This document shows, in pieces, positions 19,229-27,530 of a stretch of DNA of 64,000 nucleotides (its first letter is position 1; each line of letters opens with the position of its first letter). The notes under the pieces are model-generated. The model did no database searches. It was given only the letters and a program-made list of their open reading frames with translations, and was not told the DNA's origin. Position numbers and translations under genes: made by a program. Source of the DNA: Brevibacterium sp. CBA3109 (GTDB lineage Bacteria; Actinomycetota; Actinomycetes; Actinomycetales; Brevibacteriaceae); the NCBI RefSeq assembly GCF_040256645.1, contig NZ_CP158281.1:744001-808000 (forward strand). The letters are read 5' to 3'.

Positions 19229-19828
19229 CTAATCCTCGCCGAGGTGGCGCTTCGGTGCCGCACGGACGTGGGCTCTCTCGCCCTGCTTGCCGACGAGGCT
19301 GAGGAACTCGACGGGCCCTGCACCGGTGGCGCCGAACCAGTGCGGGGTGCGGGTGTCGAACTCGGCTGCCTCGCCGGGTTCCATGATGAGATCGTGCTCT
19401 CCGAGGACGAGGCGAAGGCTGCCGTTGAGGACGAAGACCCAGTCGTAGCCCTCATGGCTGCGCAGCTCTGGCGTGGCCTCATCCGAGCCTGTCGGCAGCA
19501 CGAATTTATAGGCCTGGATGCCCCCTGCCCGACGCGTCAGCGGCAGGATCGTCCGGCCGTCGCGAGTGGGCAGGGGCTGCAGATTGATGCGTGGATCCCC
19601 GGTCGGGGGTGCGTCGACGAGTTCGTCGAGAGTGGCCCCGAATGCTCGCGCCAAGGGCAGGAGCTGTTCGAGACTGGGACGGCGGTGCCCGGCCTCGAGG
19701 CGCGAGAGCGTGCTGATCGAGATGCCGGTCTCTTCGGACAGGTCGGTGAGAGTGATGTCGCGGCGCTGCCGCAGCTGCTTCAGCCGTGGCCCAACAGTAT
19801 CGAGAGTGCGGTCCATGAGTTCATCCAT
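19229..19828 (-). CDS. XRE-family regulator with C-terminal cupin
   Basis: A 199-residue repressor/activator. The N-terminal helix-turn-helix (about residues 10-65: LKQLRQRRDITLTDLSEE, STLSRLEAGHRRPS) precedes a cupin sensor domain (about 105-185: GYDWVFVLNGSLRLVLGE, EPGEAAEFDTRTPHWF). The start may be 19828 or the next ATG at 19816. It is divergent from the flavoprotein gene, and a perfect inverted repeat (19837-19854) lies directly upstream, a natural autoregulatory operator. This arrangement of XRE-cupin regulator, TrxB-like protein and methyltransferase recurs in actinobacteria. Confidence 0.88.
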   Translation of the reverse strand: MDELMDRTLDTVGPRLKQLRQRRDITLTDLSEETGISISTLSRLEAGHRRPSLEQLLPLARAFGATLDELVDAPPTGDPRINLQPLPTRDGRTILPLTRRAGGIQAYKFVLPTGSDEATPELRSHEGYDWVFVLNGSLRLVLGEHDLIMEPGEAAEFDTRTPHWFGATGAGPVEFLSLVGKQGERAHVRAAPKRHLGED

Positions 19829-19836
19829 GCCCCTTA

Positions 19837-19854
19837 TTTTGCCATTCGGCAAAA
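19837..19854. promoter_or_regulatory. Operator-like inverted repeat of the XRE-cupin regulator
   Basis: TTTTGCC-ATTC-GGCAAAA is a perfect 7-bp inverted repeat 9 bp upstream of the regulator start, in the intergenic region it shares with the flavoprotein operon. It is suited to controlling both directions. Confidence 0.55.
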
Positions 19855-19941
19855 CTGTTTGCAATACTGCGAATAGGTTGTCACCATCGAAGTATCGGAG
19901 CGCCGCAGCGGCGACTCCACATACTTTGAGAGGACCAGGAC

Positions 19942-20907
19942 ATGGCAGAGAAGCAGAGCGCGATTCGAGACGTCGTGATCGTCGGAGCCGGTGCGGCCGG
20001 ACTCAGCGCTGGCCTGACCCTGGCCCGCGCACGCCGGAGGGTGACAGTCATCGATGCCGGCCACCCGCGCAATGCTCCGGCCGACGGGGTCCATGGGCTC
20101 CTCGGACTCGAAGGCATCAGCCCCGCAGAGCTGTTGACCCGAGGCCGAGACGAAGTGCAGAGCTACGGCGGCGAGATCATCGACGGCCAGGTCACCGAAA
20201 TCAGCGGCGAAGTCGACAGGTTCACAATCACCGTGGACAACGGCGAAGAGATCGTCGGCAGACGGCTGCTCATGGCGACCGGCCTCGTCGACGAACTGCC
20301 CGAGATCCCGGGCGTGCGCGAACAGTGGGGTCGTGGCGTCCTTCACTGCCCCTACTGCCACGGATGGGAGGTCCGCGACAGTCGCATCGGCATCCTTGCC
20401 ACCAGTCCGATGGCCATCCACAAGGCCTTTCTGTTCAAGCAGTGGAGCCCTCATGTGATGCTCTTCTCCGGAGACCAACAGCTGAGCGAGGAAGATCAGG
20501 TCAAACTTCGCGCGCTCGACATCCCAGTCATCGACGGGGACATCGACAGCCTGGAGATCACCGATGACACGCTCACGGGTGTGCGTCTGGGTGATGGGCA
20601 GGTCATTGCCGTGGATGCTGCAGTCGTCGCTACGCCGATGGTTGCCCGCACCGAACTCTTCGCAGGGATCGGGCTCGAGCCCACGGCCCGTCCTGCTGGG
20701 GCTTTCATCGAAACCGAAGCCTTCGGGCAGACCGCGGTCCCCGGCGTCTGGGTGGCCGGCAATGCTACCGACATCGGAGCGCAGGTCAGTGGTGCGGCAG
20801 CGGCCGGTGCGCTCGCCGCACAGCACATCAACACCGACCTCATCTTCACCGACCTCGATCGCGCAGTGGCGCAGCACGAGACCGAGCAGGCACAGGAGGC
20901 AAGCTGA
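19942..20907 (+). CDS. Thioredoxin-reductase-like NAD(P)/FAD oxidoreductase
   Basis: A 321-residue pyridine-nucleotide flavoprotein. FAD motif VVIVGAGAAGLSAGLTLARA is at the N-terminus, the redox pair CPYC sits in VLHCPYCHGWEV, and the second nucleotide motif is degenerate (RIGILATSPMAIHKAF instead of GxGxxA). The C-terminal FAD contact is PGVWVAGNATDIGAQVSGAAAAGALAA. The degenerate NADPH motif suggests it is not a standard TrxB. It overlaps the methyltransferase gene (20907). No thioredoxin gene is adjacent. Confidence 0.85.
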   Translation: MAEKQSAIRDVVIVGAGAAGLSAGLTLARARRRVTVIDAGHPRNAPADGVHGLLGLEGISPAELLTRGRDEVQSYGGEIIDGQVTEISGEVDRFTITVDNGEEIVGRRLLMATGLVDELPEIPGVREQWGRGVLHCPYCHGWEVRDSRIGILATSPMAIHKAFLFKQWSPHVMLFSGDQQLSEEDQVKLRALDIPVIDGDIDSLEITDDTLTGVRLGDGQVIAVDAAVVATPMVARTELFAGIGLEPTARPAGAFIETEAFGQTAVPGVWVAGNATDIGAQVSGAAAAGALAAQHINTDLIFTDLDRAVAQHETEQAQEAS

Positions 20908-21536
20908 TGACACACTCATTCGACAAGACCTACTGGGATCAGACCTGGACCGGTGAACGCGCCCCAGCGATGAGCTCAGGCGATCCGAACCCCCACCTGA
21001 TCAAGGAGGTCAGCGGACTCGAATCCGGAACCGCACTCGACGCCGGCTGCGGTGCCGGAGCAGAGGCCATCTGGCTGGCAGCTCAGGGCTGGGATGTCAC
21101 CGGAGCCGACGTTGCGAATGCAGCACTTGACCACGCGAAGGACCGCGCTGCGGTCGCCGGAGTCAGTGACCGGGTGCGCTGGATCCAGGCCGATCTCTCC
21201 AGCTGGGCGCCGGAGACGCAGTACGACCTGGTCACCACCCACTACGCGCATCCGGCAATGCCTCAGCTGGACTTCTACGGGCGCATCGCGGATTGGGTGG
21301 CACCCGGGGGAACACTCCTCATCGTCGGCCACCTCCACCACGGCCATGGCGACTCTCACGGCGATTCTCACCCGCCGGCAGCAGCCTCAGCGACTGCCGA
21401 CTCGATCACTGAGCGTCTCAATCGAGTCGTCTGGACCGTCGTCACCGCCGAGGAATCCCAGCGCACCATGGCAGGACCCGGTGGCCGCACAATCACCATC
21501 GACGACGTCGTGGTGAGGGCAGTGCGCAGCCGCTGA
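20907..21536 (+). CDS. Class I SAM-dependent methyltransferase
   Basis: A 209-residue Rossmann methyltransferase. SAM motif I is ALDAGCGAGAEAIWLAAQGWDVTGADV, and the Asp-containing post-I and motif II segments follow (WIQADLSSW, LVTTHYAHP). A His-rich stretch (GHLHHGHGDSHGDSHPP, around residue 140) resembles a metal-binding insert and suggests metal or metalloid substrates, as in tellurite or thiopurine methyltransferase relatives. It is translationally coupled to the flavoprotein upstream. The substrate is unknown. Confidence 0.83.
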   Translation: MTHSFDKTYWDQTWTGERAPAMSSGDPNPHLIKEVSGLESGTALDAGCGAGAEAIWLAAQGWDVTGADVANAALDHAKDRAAVAGVSDRVRWIQADLSSWAPETQYDLVTTHYAHPAMPQLDFYGRIADWVAPGGTLLIVGHLHHGHGDSHGDSHPPAAASATADSITERLNRVVWTVVTAEESQRTMAGPGGRTITIDDVVVRAVRSR

Positions 21537-21542
21537 GCCGCG

Positions 21543-22886
21543 TCACTTTCCGGGTGCGAGCACCTCGGGTTCGCCGAGGGAGAGCATGAGGCGGTTGGCC
21601 CAGTTGAAGAAGGCTGCGCAGTTGAGTACGTCGATGATGTCGCCATCGTCGAGGCCGGCCTCGCGCAGTGCATTGACATGCGCAGGACCGAACGCCTGCG
21701 GGGTCAGCGTGAGAGCCGCGGAAGCGTCGACGACAGCGTCCCAGACAGCATCGCCGAGGTTCGACGGCGTTTCCACACCCGTGTCGAGCAGCGTCTGCAC
21801 CAGGTCCCGGCGACCCGACTCCTCCGTGGCCCGGTCCGAGTGGATCGAGGCGCAGAACAGGCACCCGTTGAGACGTGAGGCCACGGTCGCGGCCAGCTCA
21901 CGTTCGGCCCGGCCGAGCCCGTCGGTGGTGTTGAAGAAGATGTCGAGGTCGGTCAGTGTTCGTGCCCGCAGGGCCGCCGGATCCCTGGCCAGGAGCCGGA
22001 AGTAGGGGTTCTTCGCCCGCCCCGCCTCGATGAGTGCCTCGCGCTGGACATCGGTCAGGTCCGCCTCGGCGACGGGGGAGATCCAGGGCACCCAGCCCAG
22101 CCCGGACTGCTGGAACAGCTCCGGACGGGTGAGCCCGGGATAGGTGCTGACGCGCTCGCCGACCCGGGCCAGAGCCTCGCTGCCCTTCGACGAAGCGGCA
22201 GAGTCCCTCGCAGAGGTGGCCTCGCCGTCACCGTCGCCCGCTTCGGGCGGTTCGTCCGAGACCGGGGGCAGGGTCGTCGCCGGTGCGTGGACCATGGCAG
22301 TGAGTCCGGTGCTGATGCGGATCTGGAAGTTGAGGAATGACACGAGCTGCGCGAGCGTGACGATCGAGTCTTCGTCCCAGCCGGCGTCGAGGAGCAGCGC
22401 CATGTGTTCGGGACGTGAGTCGCGGGGATGCAGAACTAGGAGATGGGCGAATTCGAGGCCGGCGGCCAGCTGTGCGCCCAGCACCTCGCTCGACTTCTTC
22501 TCCACACTCAGCCAGGGTCCCGGGACGTTCTCGGCCGCCAGGACAGCCGATTCGAAGGTTCCGTAGGGGCCGCGCACGGTCGAACGGGAGTCGAGTTCGA
22601 GCAGCACCTCATCGAGGAGTTCGGCGATCTCCCAGGAGGCGACCTCGTCTTCGTCACGGAGGAGGTCACGGTAGAACTCCTCGGCCGCGGGCGCGCCGAG
22701 GAGGCCGGCCGTGAATGCGGCGACGGCATAGCGGTCACGGTGGGAGAACCCACCGGTCTCAGCTGGTTCGAGCAGCGCTTCGAAGCTGAGCTGGGCGTTG
22801 TCCTTGGCCTGTGCACGGTGATCGCGCAGCTTGTCGAGGGGGTCCTGTGCGGCGATTCCGGCGAGGGTGTTGATGATGTCGGTCAT
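21543..22886 (-). CDS. Fused CMD-domain / alkylhydroperoxidase-domain protein (Avi_7170 + Avi_7169 types)
   Basis: A 447-residue protein in two halves. The N-terminal half (about 1-215) resembles the TIGR04029 CMD protein (DIINTLAGI, YAVAAFTAGLL). The C-terminal half (about 245-447) resembles the TIGR04030 peroxidase-like protein, with the AhpD motif CLFCASIHSDRA carrying the CxxC and His. Elsewhere these are two separate genes. A Ser/Gly/Asp-rich linker (SDEPPEAGDGDGEATSARDS) joins them here. It is the last gene of a six-gene operon with a flavin monooxygenase-like protein and an oligopeptide-type ABC importer. Peroxide or redox chemistry on the imported compound is the likely role. Confidence 0.82.
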   Translation of the reverse strand: MTDIINTLAGIAAQDPLDKLRDHRAQAKDNAQLSFEALLEPAETGGFSHRDRYAVAAFTAGLLGAPAAEEFYRDLLRDEDEVASWEIAELLDEVLLELDSRSTVRGPYGTFESAVLAAENVPGPWLSVEKKSSEVLGAQLAAGLEFAHLLVLHPRDSRPEHMALLLDAGWDEDSIVTLAQLVSFLNFQIRISTGLTAMVHAPATTLPPVSDEPPEAGDGDGEATSARDSAASSKGSEALARVGERVSTYPGLTRPELFQQSGLGWVPWISPVAEADLTDVQREALIEAGRAKNPYFRLLARDPAALRARTLTDLDIFFNTTDGLGRAERELAATVASRLNGCLFCASIHSDRATEESGRRDLVQTLLDTGVETPSNLGDAVWDAVVDASAALTLTPQAFGPAHVNALREAGLDDGDIIDVLNCAAFFNWANRLMLSLGEPEVLAPGK

Positions 22887-22887
22887 G

Positions 22888-23913
22888 TCAGGCCGCCTGT
22901 TCCGTCGTGAGCGTCAGTCCCAGGGCCGGGGCCACCTCGGTGGCCAGGAGTTCGATGGACCGCAGCGTCGTCTCATTCGTCGCCGGCACCGAGTGTACCT
23001 GGAAGCTGACGTCGGTGGCCCGGTTCAGCACACGGTCTGTCGCCAGGCGTTCGATGACCTGCTCGGGGGTGCCGAGGTAGGTGTCGGTGGCGATGAGCAG
23101 CTCGTCCAGGCTCAGCCCCGAGGTGTCATAGCCGACGAGGCGATCTGCCTCGGCCCGCAGCGCCGGTTCGGTCCGGGCGCGGAGTTCGGGCAGCGCTGCG
23201 GCATCGGCGACGACGGCCGTGCGCGATGCCAGGATTCGGGGCTCCACACCGGAGGGAAGGTTCGCCAGGTAGGTGTCGATGACCGGCAGCTGTACCTCGT
23301 CGAGGGTTGCTTCGGGCTTGTCCTGGGAGCGGGGTTGGGTGCGCGAGAGCATGAGGCCATCACCGGCGGCACCGGCAGCTCCGGATCCGCCGGAGGAGAA
23401 GGTGGCCTGCCAGAGGCGCTCGGAGAGCCGGGTCGGTTCCGGATAGAGCGCATGCCCGGTCTCCAGGGACTGACCTGCCAGCAGAGTCTTCAGTGCCGCG
23501 AGGTTGTCGGCGAAGACCTCACGTCGTTGATCGAAGCTGGTGCCGAAGGCGGGGAAGGACTTCGGGTTTCCGCCCGAACCGAGCCCGATCTCCAGGCGTC
23601 CCCCGGAGAGCACGTCGGTGACCGCAGCGTCTTCGGCCACACGCACGCCGTTCTCCATGGGCAGGGTGATGATCGCCGTGCCCAAGCGGATCCGCGAGGT
23701 CTGGGCTGCCGCATGGGCGAGGAACACGAGTGGGGAGGGCAGGCCGCCCTCGGTCGCAGAGAAGTGGTGCTGGGCCACCCACGCGGAGTCGAAGCCGTGG
23801 GCCTCGGCCGCCTGGATCTGTTCGAGTGCGAACCGGTAGCGCTGAGCTGCCGGGGCGTCCTCGAGCAGGCGGGTGAAGAATCCGAGCCGGGGACCGGTGG
23901 AACTGTTCGTCAT
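22888..23913 (-). CDS. Luciferase-like FMN-dependent oxidoreductase (KPN_01858 type)
   Basis: A 341-residue luciferase-like flavoprotein of the TIM-barrel type. LGFFTRLLEDAPAAQRYRFALEQIQAAE opens the barrel. Other family blocks are DSAWVAQHHF, GGRLEIGLGSGG, and QVIERLATDRVL near the end. The TIGR04027 family is recalled as always accompanying the ABC and peroxidase-like genes present here. It sits between the ABC ATPase (10-bp gap) and the AhpD-like fusion (1 bp), so it is in the same operon. It probably hydroxylates or cleaves the imported molecule using FMNH2 and oxygen. Confidence 0.85.
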   Translation of the reverse strand: MTNSSTGPRLGFFTRLLEDAPAAQRYRFALEQIQAAEAHGFDSAWVAQHHFSATEGGLPSPLVFLAHAAAQTSRIRLGTAIITLPMENGVRVAEDAAVTDVLSGGRLEIGLGSGGNPKSFPAFGTSFDQRREVFADNLAALKTLLAGQSLETGHALYPEPTRLSERLWQATFSSGGSGAAGAAGDGLMLSRTQPRSQDKPEATLDEVQLPVIDTYLANLPSGVEPRILASRTAVVADAAALPELRARTEPALRAEADRLVGYDTSGLSLDELLIATDTYLGTPEQVIERLATDRVLNRATDVSFQVHSVPATNETTLRSIELLATEVAPALGLTLTTEQAA

Positions 23914-23923
23914 CGTGTCAGTC

Positions 23924-25606
23924 TCAACTTTCTGCTGCGGTGAGCAATGTGGGTGTCGAAGCGGCGCTGTCTCCGTCGCCGTGGAGCATCACGGGGCGGG
24001 GGATCGCATCGAGGAGGGTGCGCGTGTACTGAGTCTGCGGGCGAGCAAAGAGGTCCTCCGTCGGTCCGTTCTCCACCAGTCGTCCCTGCGACATCACCGA
24101 CACGGTATCAGCGATCTGTCGCACGACAGCGAGATCGTGGGAGATGAAGACATAGGTCAGTCCCAGGTCAGATTGGAGATCGTCGAGGAGGGTCAGAATC
24201 TGGGCCTGCACGGTCACGTCGAGGGCCGAGACGGCCTCATCGAAGACGACGAGCTCGGGGCCGGCGATGAGGGCCCGCGCGATCGCCACCCGCTGCAGCT
24301 GACCGCCGGAGAGCTCGGCCGGTCGGCGCTCGCCGAACTCGGTAGGCAGGGCAACCCTCTCCAGGGCCTCGGCGACGAGGGTCGGTCGCGAATTCCGGGA
24401 ACCGATGCGGAAGTTGCGCAGCGGTTCGGTGAGTATCTGGCCGATGGTGTGCTTGGGATCCAGTGCCGAGTACGGGTTCTGGTGCACGAGCTGGACCGTG
24501 CGGCGGAAGTCGCGCAGGCGGGCCCGCTCCGCACGACCGCGCAAAGAGTCATCGGTGTCGAAATTGCCGACGCGGATGCGACCGGACTGTGGGGTGAGGA
24601 ACCCGGCCAGGGCCTTGCCCGTCGTCGTCTTCCCTGAACCGGATTCGCCCACGATGCCGTGGGTGGTGCCGCGTTCGACGTGCAGTGACACGTCGTCGAT
24701 GCCGATGACCTGATCATCGTTGCGGGCATAGACCTGAGTCAGGCCCTCGACCGAGACGAAGGGGGCCTGCGCCTCGGCGAGTGCGGCGGTGGTTGTGGCC
24801 TGTCGGTGGGTCTTCGTCTTCAGCGCCGGGGCATCGGCAAGCAGCCGCGAGGTGTAGTCGGTGGCAGGCCGGGAGAAGATCTGAGCCGCCGGTCCGGCCT
24901 CGACGACGCGTCCGGACTGCATGACGACGACCTCATCGGCGCGTTCACCGGCGACGGCGAGGTCGTGGGTGATGAAGAGGACGCCCATCTCGGTCTCTGC
25001 GCGCAGCTCATCGAGGAGATCGAGGACCTGCTTCTGCACGGTCACGTCGAGGGCCGAGGTCGGCTCGTCGGCGATGAGCAGTCGTGGGCGCAGTGCGATC
25101 GCGGAGGCGATGAGGACTCGCTGGCGCATTCCCCCGGAGAGCTCATGCGGGAACTGATCGGCGCGCATCTGTGGCCGATCGATGCCGACTCTGGTCAGCA
25201 GTTCGATGACCTGGGCACGGGCAGACTTCCGATCGGCGCGCTTGTGGATCCGCAGCGCCTCGGCGACGGATTTGCCGATGGTCTGCAGCGGATTGAGTGA
25301 ACTGCCGGGGTCCTGGGGGACGTAGCCGATCTGACTGCCGCGGATCCCACGCCAGCCGCTGGTTCCCAAGCCACCGAGATCGACTTCACCTAAGTGGATG
25401 TGCCCGCTCGTGATCTGCGCGGACTCCGGGAGGAGGCCGATGGCGGCATTCGCGGTCGTGGACTTGCCGGACCCGGACTCGCCGACGACCGCGGTCATCG
25501 ACCCGGCACGCACGGCGAAGGTCACGCCGTCGACGGCCGGGGCCGAGGACTGGGAGTAGGCGACACTGAGATCGTGCACGGACAGCAGGGGCGCGGACTC
25601 GGTCAT
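23924..25606 (-). CDS. Double ABC ATPase of an oligopeptide-type importer (DppD-DppF fusion)
   Basis: A 560-residue protein with two complete nucleotide-binding domains, each with Walker A (GESGSGKSTTANA near residue 43 and GESGSGKTTTGKA near 322), ABC signature (LSGGMRQRV and LSGGQLQRV) and Walker B (LLIADEPTSALD and LVVFDEAVSALD). It powers the two permeases encoded just upstream, and its ATG overlaps the dppC-like stop. The start at 25606 has AGAAAGG ten bases before it. The second Walker B has DEA in place of DEP, a common variant. Confidence 0.92.
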   Translation of the reverse strand: MTESAPLLSVHDLSVAYSQSSAPAVDGVTFAVRAGSMTAVVGESGSGKSTTANAAIGLLPESAQITSGHIHLGEVDLGGLGTSGWRGIRGSQIGYVPQDPGSSLNPLQTIGKSVAEALRIHKRADRKSARAQVIELLTRVGIDRPQMRADQFPHELSGGMRQRVLIASAIALRPRLLIADEPTSALDVTVQKQVLDLLDELRAETEMGVLFITHDLAVAGERADEVVVMQSGRVVEAGPAAQIFSRPATDYTSRLLADAPALKTKTHRQATTTAALAEAQAPFVSVEGLTQVYARNDDQVIGIDDVSLHVERGTTHGIVGESGSGKTTTGKALAGFLTPQSGRIRVGNFDTDDSLRGRAERARLRDFRRTVQLVHQNPYSALDPKHTIGQILTEPLRNFRIGSRNSRPTLVAEALERVALPTEFGERRPAELSGGQLQRVAIARALIAGPELVVFDEAVSALDVTVQAQILTLLDDLQSDLGLTYVFISHDLAVVRQIADTVSVMSQGRLVENGPTEDLFARPQTQYTRTLLDAIPRPVMLHGDGDSAASTPTLLTAAES

Positions 25607-26478
25607 GATGTCACCTTTCTCAGGGTGTTGCCGATTTGGTGGGTGGCCAGGACTATGGCCATGACGACGAAGCCGGGCAGCACGGTCAGCCACCATGCGG
25701 TGGCGACGAAGTTGCGGCCCTCGGCGATGATGAGGCCCCATTCCGGTGTCGGCGGGGGAGTCCCGTAGCCCAGGAAGCCCAGCGTCGAGATCTGGAGGAT
25801 CGCGGACCCGATCTGAAGGACGGCCAGAGACAGCACGGGCGAGATCGAGTTGGGCAGGATATGGCGGACGAGGACGGAGAAGAAGGTGCCGCCCGAACCG
25901 TAGGCCGCGGCCACGAAGTCGCTGGTATTGATGCGCACCGCCTCCGACCTCGACAGTCGTGCGAACTGGGCGATGGCCGTGACGCCGACGGCGATGGCCG
26001 CGTTGATGGTGCCGAAGCCCAAGACGACGACGATCGAGAGGCTGAGCAGGATCGCCGGGATCGAGAGCAGCACGTCGACCAAGCGCATGAGCACATCGTC
26101 GACCCAGCCGCGGCGGGTGCCGGCGATGAGTCCGATGGCCGTGCCCACGATGAGTCCGACACCGACAGCCACGAGTGCTGCGAGCAATGACTGGGACGCG
26201 CCGTAGACGACGCGGGCGTAGGCATCACGGCCGGTCTGGTCGGTGCCGAACCAGTGGTCGAGGCTGGGGCCAAGCAGCGCCGGAGTGGTGCCGCCGTCGT
26301 TGGGGTCATGCTGGGTGAAGAGTCCGGGGAAGAGCGCCCACATGATGGCGATGAGCAGGACCAGGGCCGAGACGATGGTGGCGGGGCCGATGTTCGCGCG
26401 GGTGCGGCTGCGTCGCTTCGCCGGAGAGCCCGGCTTACCGGTGCCCGAGGTGGGGGCAAGACTGCTGATGAGGCTCAT
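25603..26478 (-). CDS. ABC transporter permease, DppC type
   Basis: A 291-residue inner-membrane permease. A cytoplasmic N-terminal tail (KRRSRTRANIG) precedes a helix and an extracellular segment with the FGTDQTGRDAYARVVYGASQSL motif. The EAA-type coupling loop is seen around RLSRSEAVRINTSDFVAAAYGSG. Five to six helices fit the family. It overlaps both neighbours by ATGA-type junctions. It pairs with the DppB-type permease. Confidence 0.92.
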   Translation of the reverse strand: MSLISSLAPTSGTGKPGSPAKRRSRTRANIGPATIVSALVLLIAIMWALFPGLFTQHDPNDGGTTPALLGPSLDHWFGTDQTGRDAYARVVYGASQSLLAALVAVGVGLIVGTAIGLIAGTRRGWVDDVLMRLVDVLLSIPAILLSLSIVVVLGFGTINAAIAVGVTAIAQFARLSRSEAVRINTSDFVAAAYGSGGTFFSVLVRHILPNSISPVLSLAVLQIGSAILQISTLGFLGYGTPPPTPEWGLIIAEGRNFVATAWWLTVLPGFVVMAIVLATHQIGNTLRKVTS

Positions 26479-27530
26479 GAGTGGGTGTCCTTGTCGTCCC
26501 AGTCGAGATCGACCCCGACGCTGGCCGCGGTCGTCGACAGTGCCCGGCGAGTGGGTTCATCGGCAGGCTTCTTCCCCGCCGAGGCGGCCCCGGGCTGTGT
26601 GCGCAGCCGGACGTCGATGACGGGGTAGAGGAGGTCGACGATGAGGTTGATGGTCACGTAGGCCAGGGTCGCGATGACGACGACGGCCAGGAGGATCGGG
26701 TTGTCGCGGTGGGTCACGGCCTGGGCGGTGATCTGGCCGATTCCGTTGCGCCCGAATACGGTCTCGGTGACCACGGCGCCGGCGACCAGTTCACCGAAGA
26801 CGAGGCCGATGATCGTCAGGCCCGGCAGGACGGCGTTGCGGGCGACGGTGTGGACGAGGATCCACAGCTCACCGGCACCCTTCGCCGAGGTGACCTTGAC
26901 GAATCCGGAGGCCTTGACGTCGGTGATGGAGCGGATGAGGACCTGCGCGATGGGGGCCGAGAGCGGTACCGCCACGGTCAGGGTTGGGAGGACGAGCGCC
27001 TCGGCGGGGCCGGGTGAGACCACGGAGACGAACCCGAGCTGGAAGGAGAAGATCTGGATGAGCAGGATCCCCAACCAGAAGACGGGAATCGAGATGAAGA
27101 GGCTGGGCACCGAGTCGAGCAGCTTCCGCAGCCAGGCGAAGGGCCCGTAGGTTGCCAGCACCGCGATGACAACGGCCAGGACCAGGGCGGAGACGAACCC
27201 GGACAGGGCGAGCACCGCGGTCGAGGGCAGGGCCGCGGCGATGATCGTCGACACTGATGAGCCGGTCTGGACGGAGAAGCCGAAGTTGCCGGTGAGGAAC
27301 CCTCCGAGGCTGAGGAAGTAGCGGCTGATCCACGACTCATCGGCCCCGGTCTCGGTGCGGATCTGCGCGATCTGGTCGGGAGAGAGACCCAGTGCAGGGT
27401 CGGCGAATCTGGCGGTGACACCGTCGCCGGGAATGAGGCTGAGCAGGATGAAGGCCGCGGTGAACGCGAGCAGCAGCACGAGCAGTGCCTGGCCCAGGCG
27501 CAGGAAGAGGTAGCGGATGTCGAGGATCAT
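26475..27530 (-). CDS. ABC transporter permease, DppB type
   Basis: A 351-residue permease with the usual N-terminal LGQALLVLLLAFTAAFILLSLIPGDG helix. The coupling loop is VLIRSITDVKASGFVKVTSAKGAG, and FGRNGIGQITAQAVTHRD is near the C-terminus. A hydrophilic tail of about 45 residues after the last helix is longer than average. The ATG at 27530 overlaps the upstream binding-protein stop (ATGA). Confidence 0.92.
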   Translation of the reverse strand: MILDIRYLFLRLGQALLVLLLAFTAAFILLSLIPGDGVTARFADPALGLSPDQIAQIRTETGADESWISRYFLSLGGFLTGNFGFSVQTGSSVSTIIAAALPSTAVLALSGFVSALVLAVVIAVLATYGPFAWLRKLLDSVPSLFISIPVFWLGILLIQIFSFQLGFVSVVSPGPAEALVLPTLTVAVPLSAPIAQVLIRSITDVKASGFVKVTSAKGAGELWILVHTVARNAVLPGLTIIGLVFGELVAGAVVTETVFGRNGIGQITAQAVTHRDNPILLAVVVIATLAYVTINLIVDLLYPVIDVRLRTQPGAASAGKKPADEPTRRALSTTAASVGVDLDWDDKDTHS

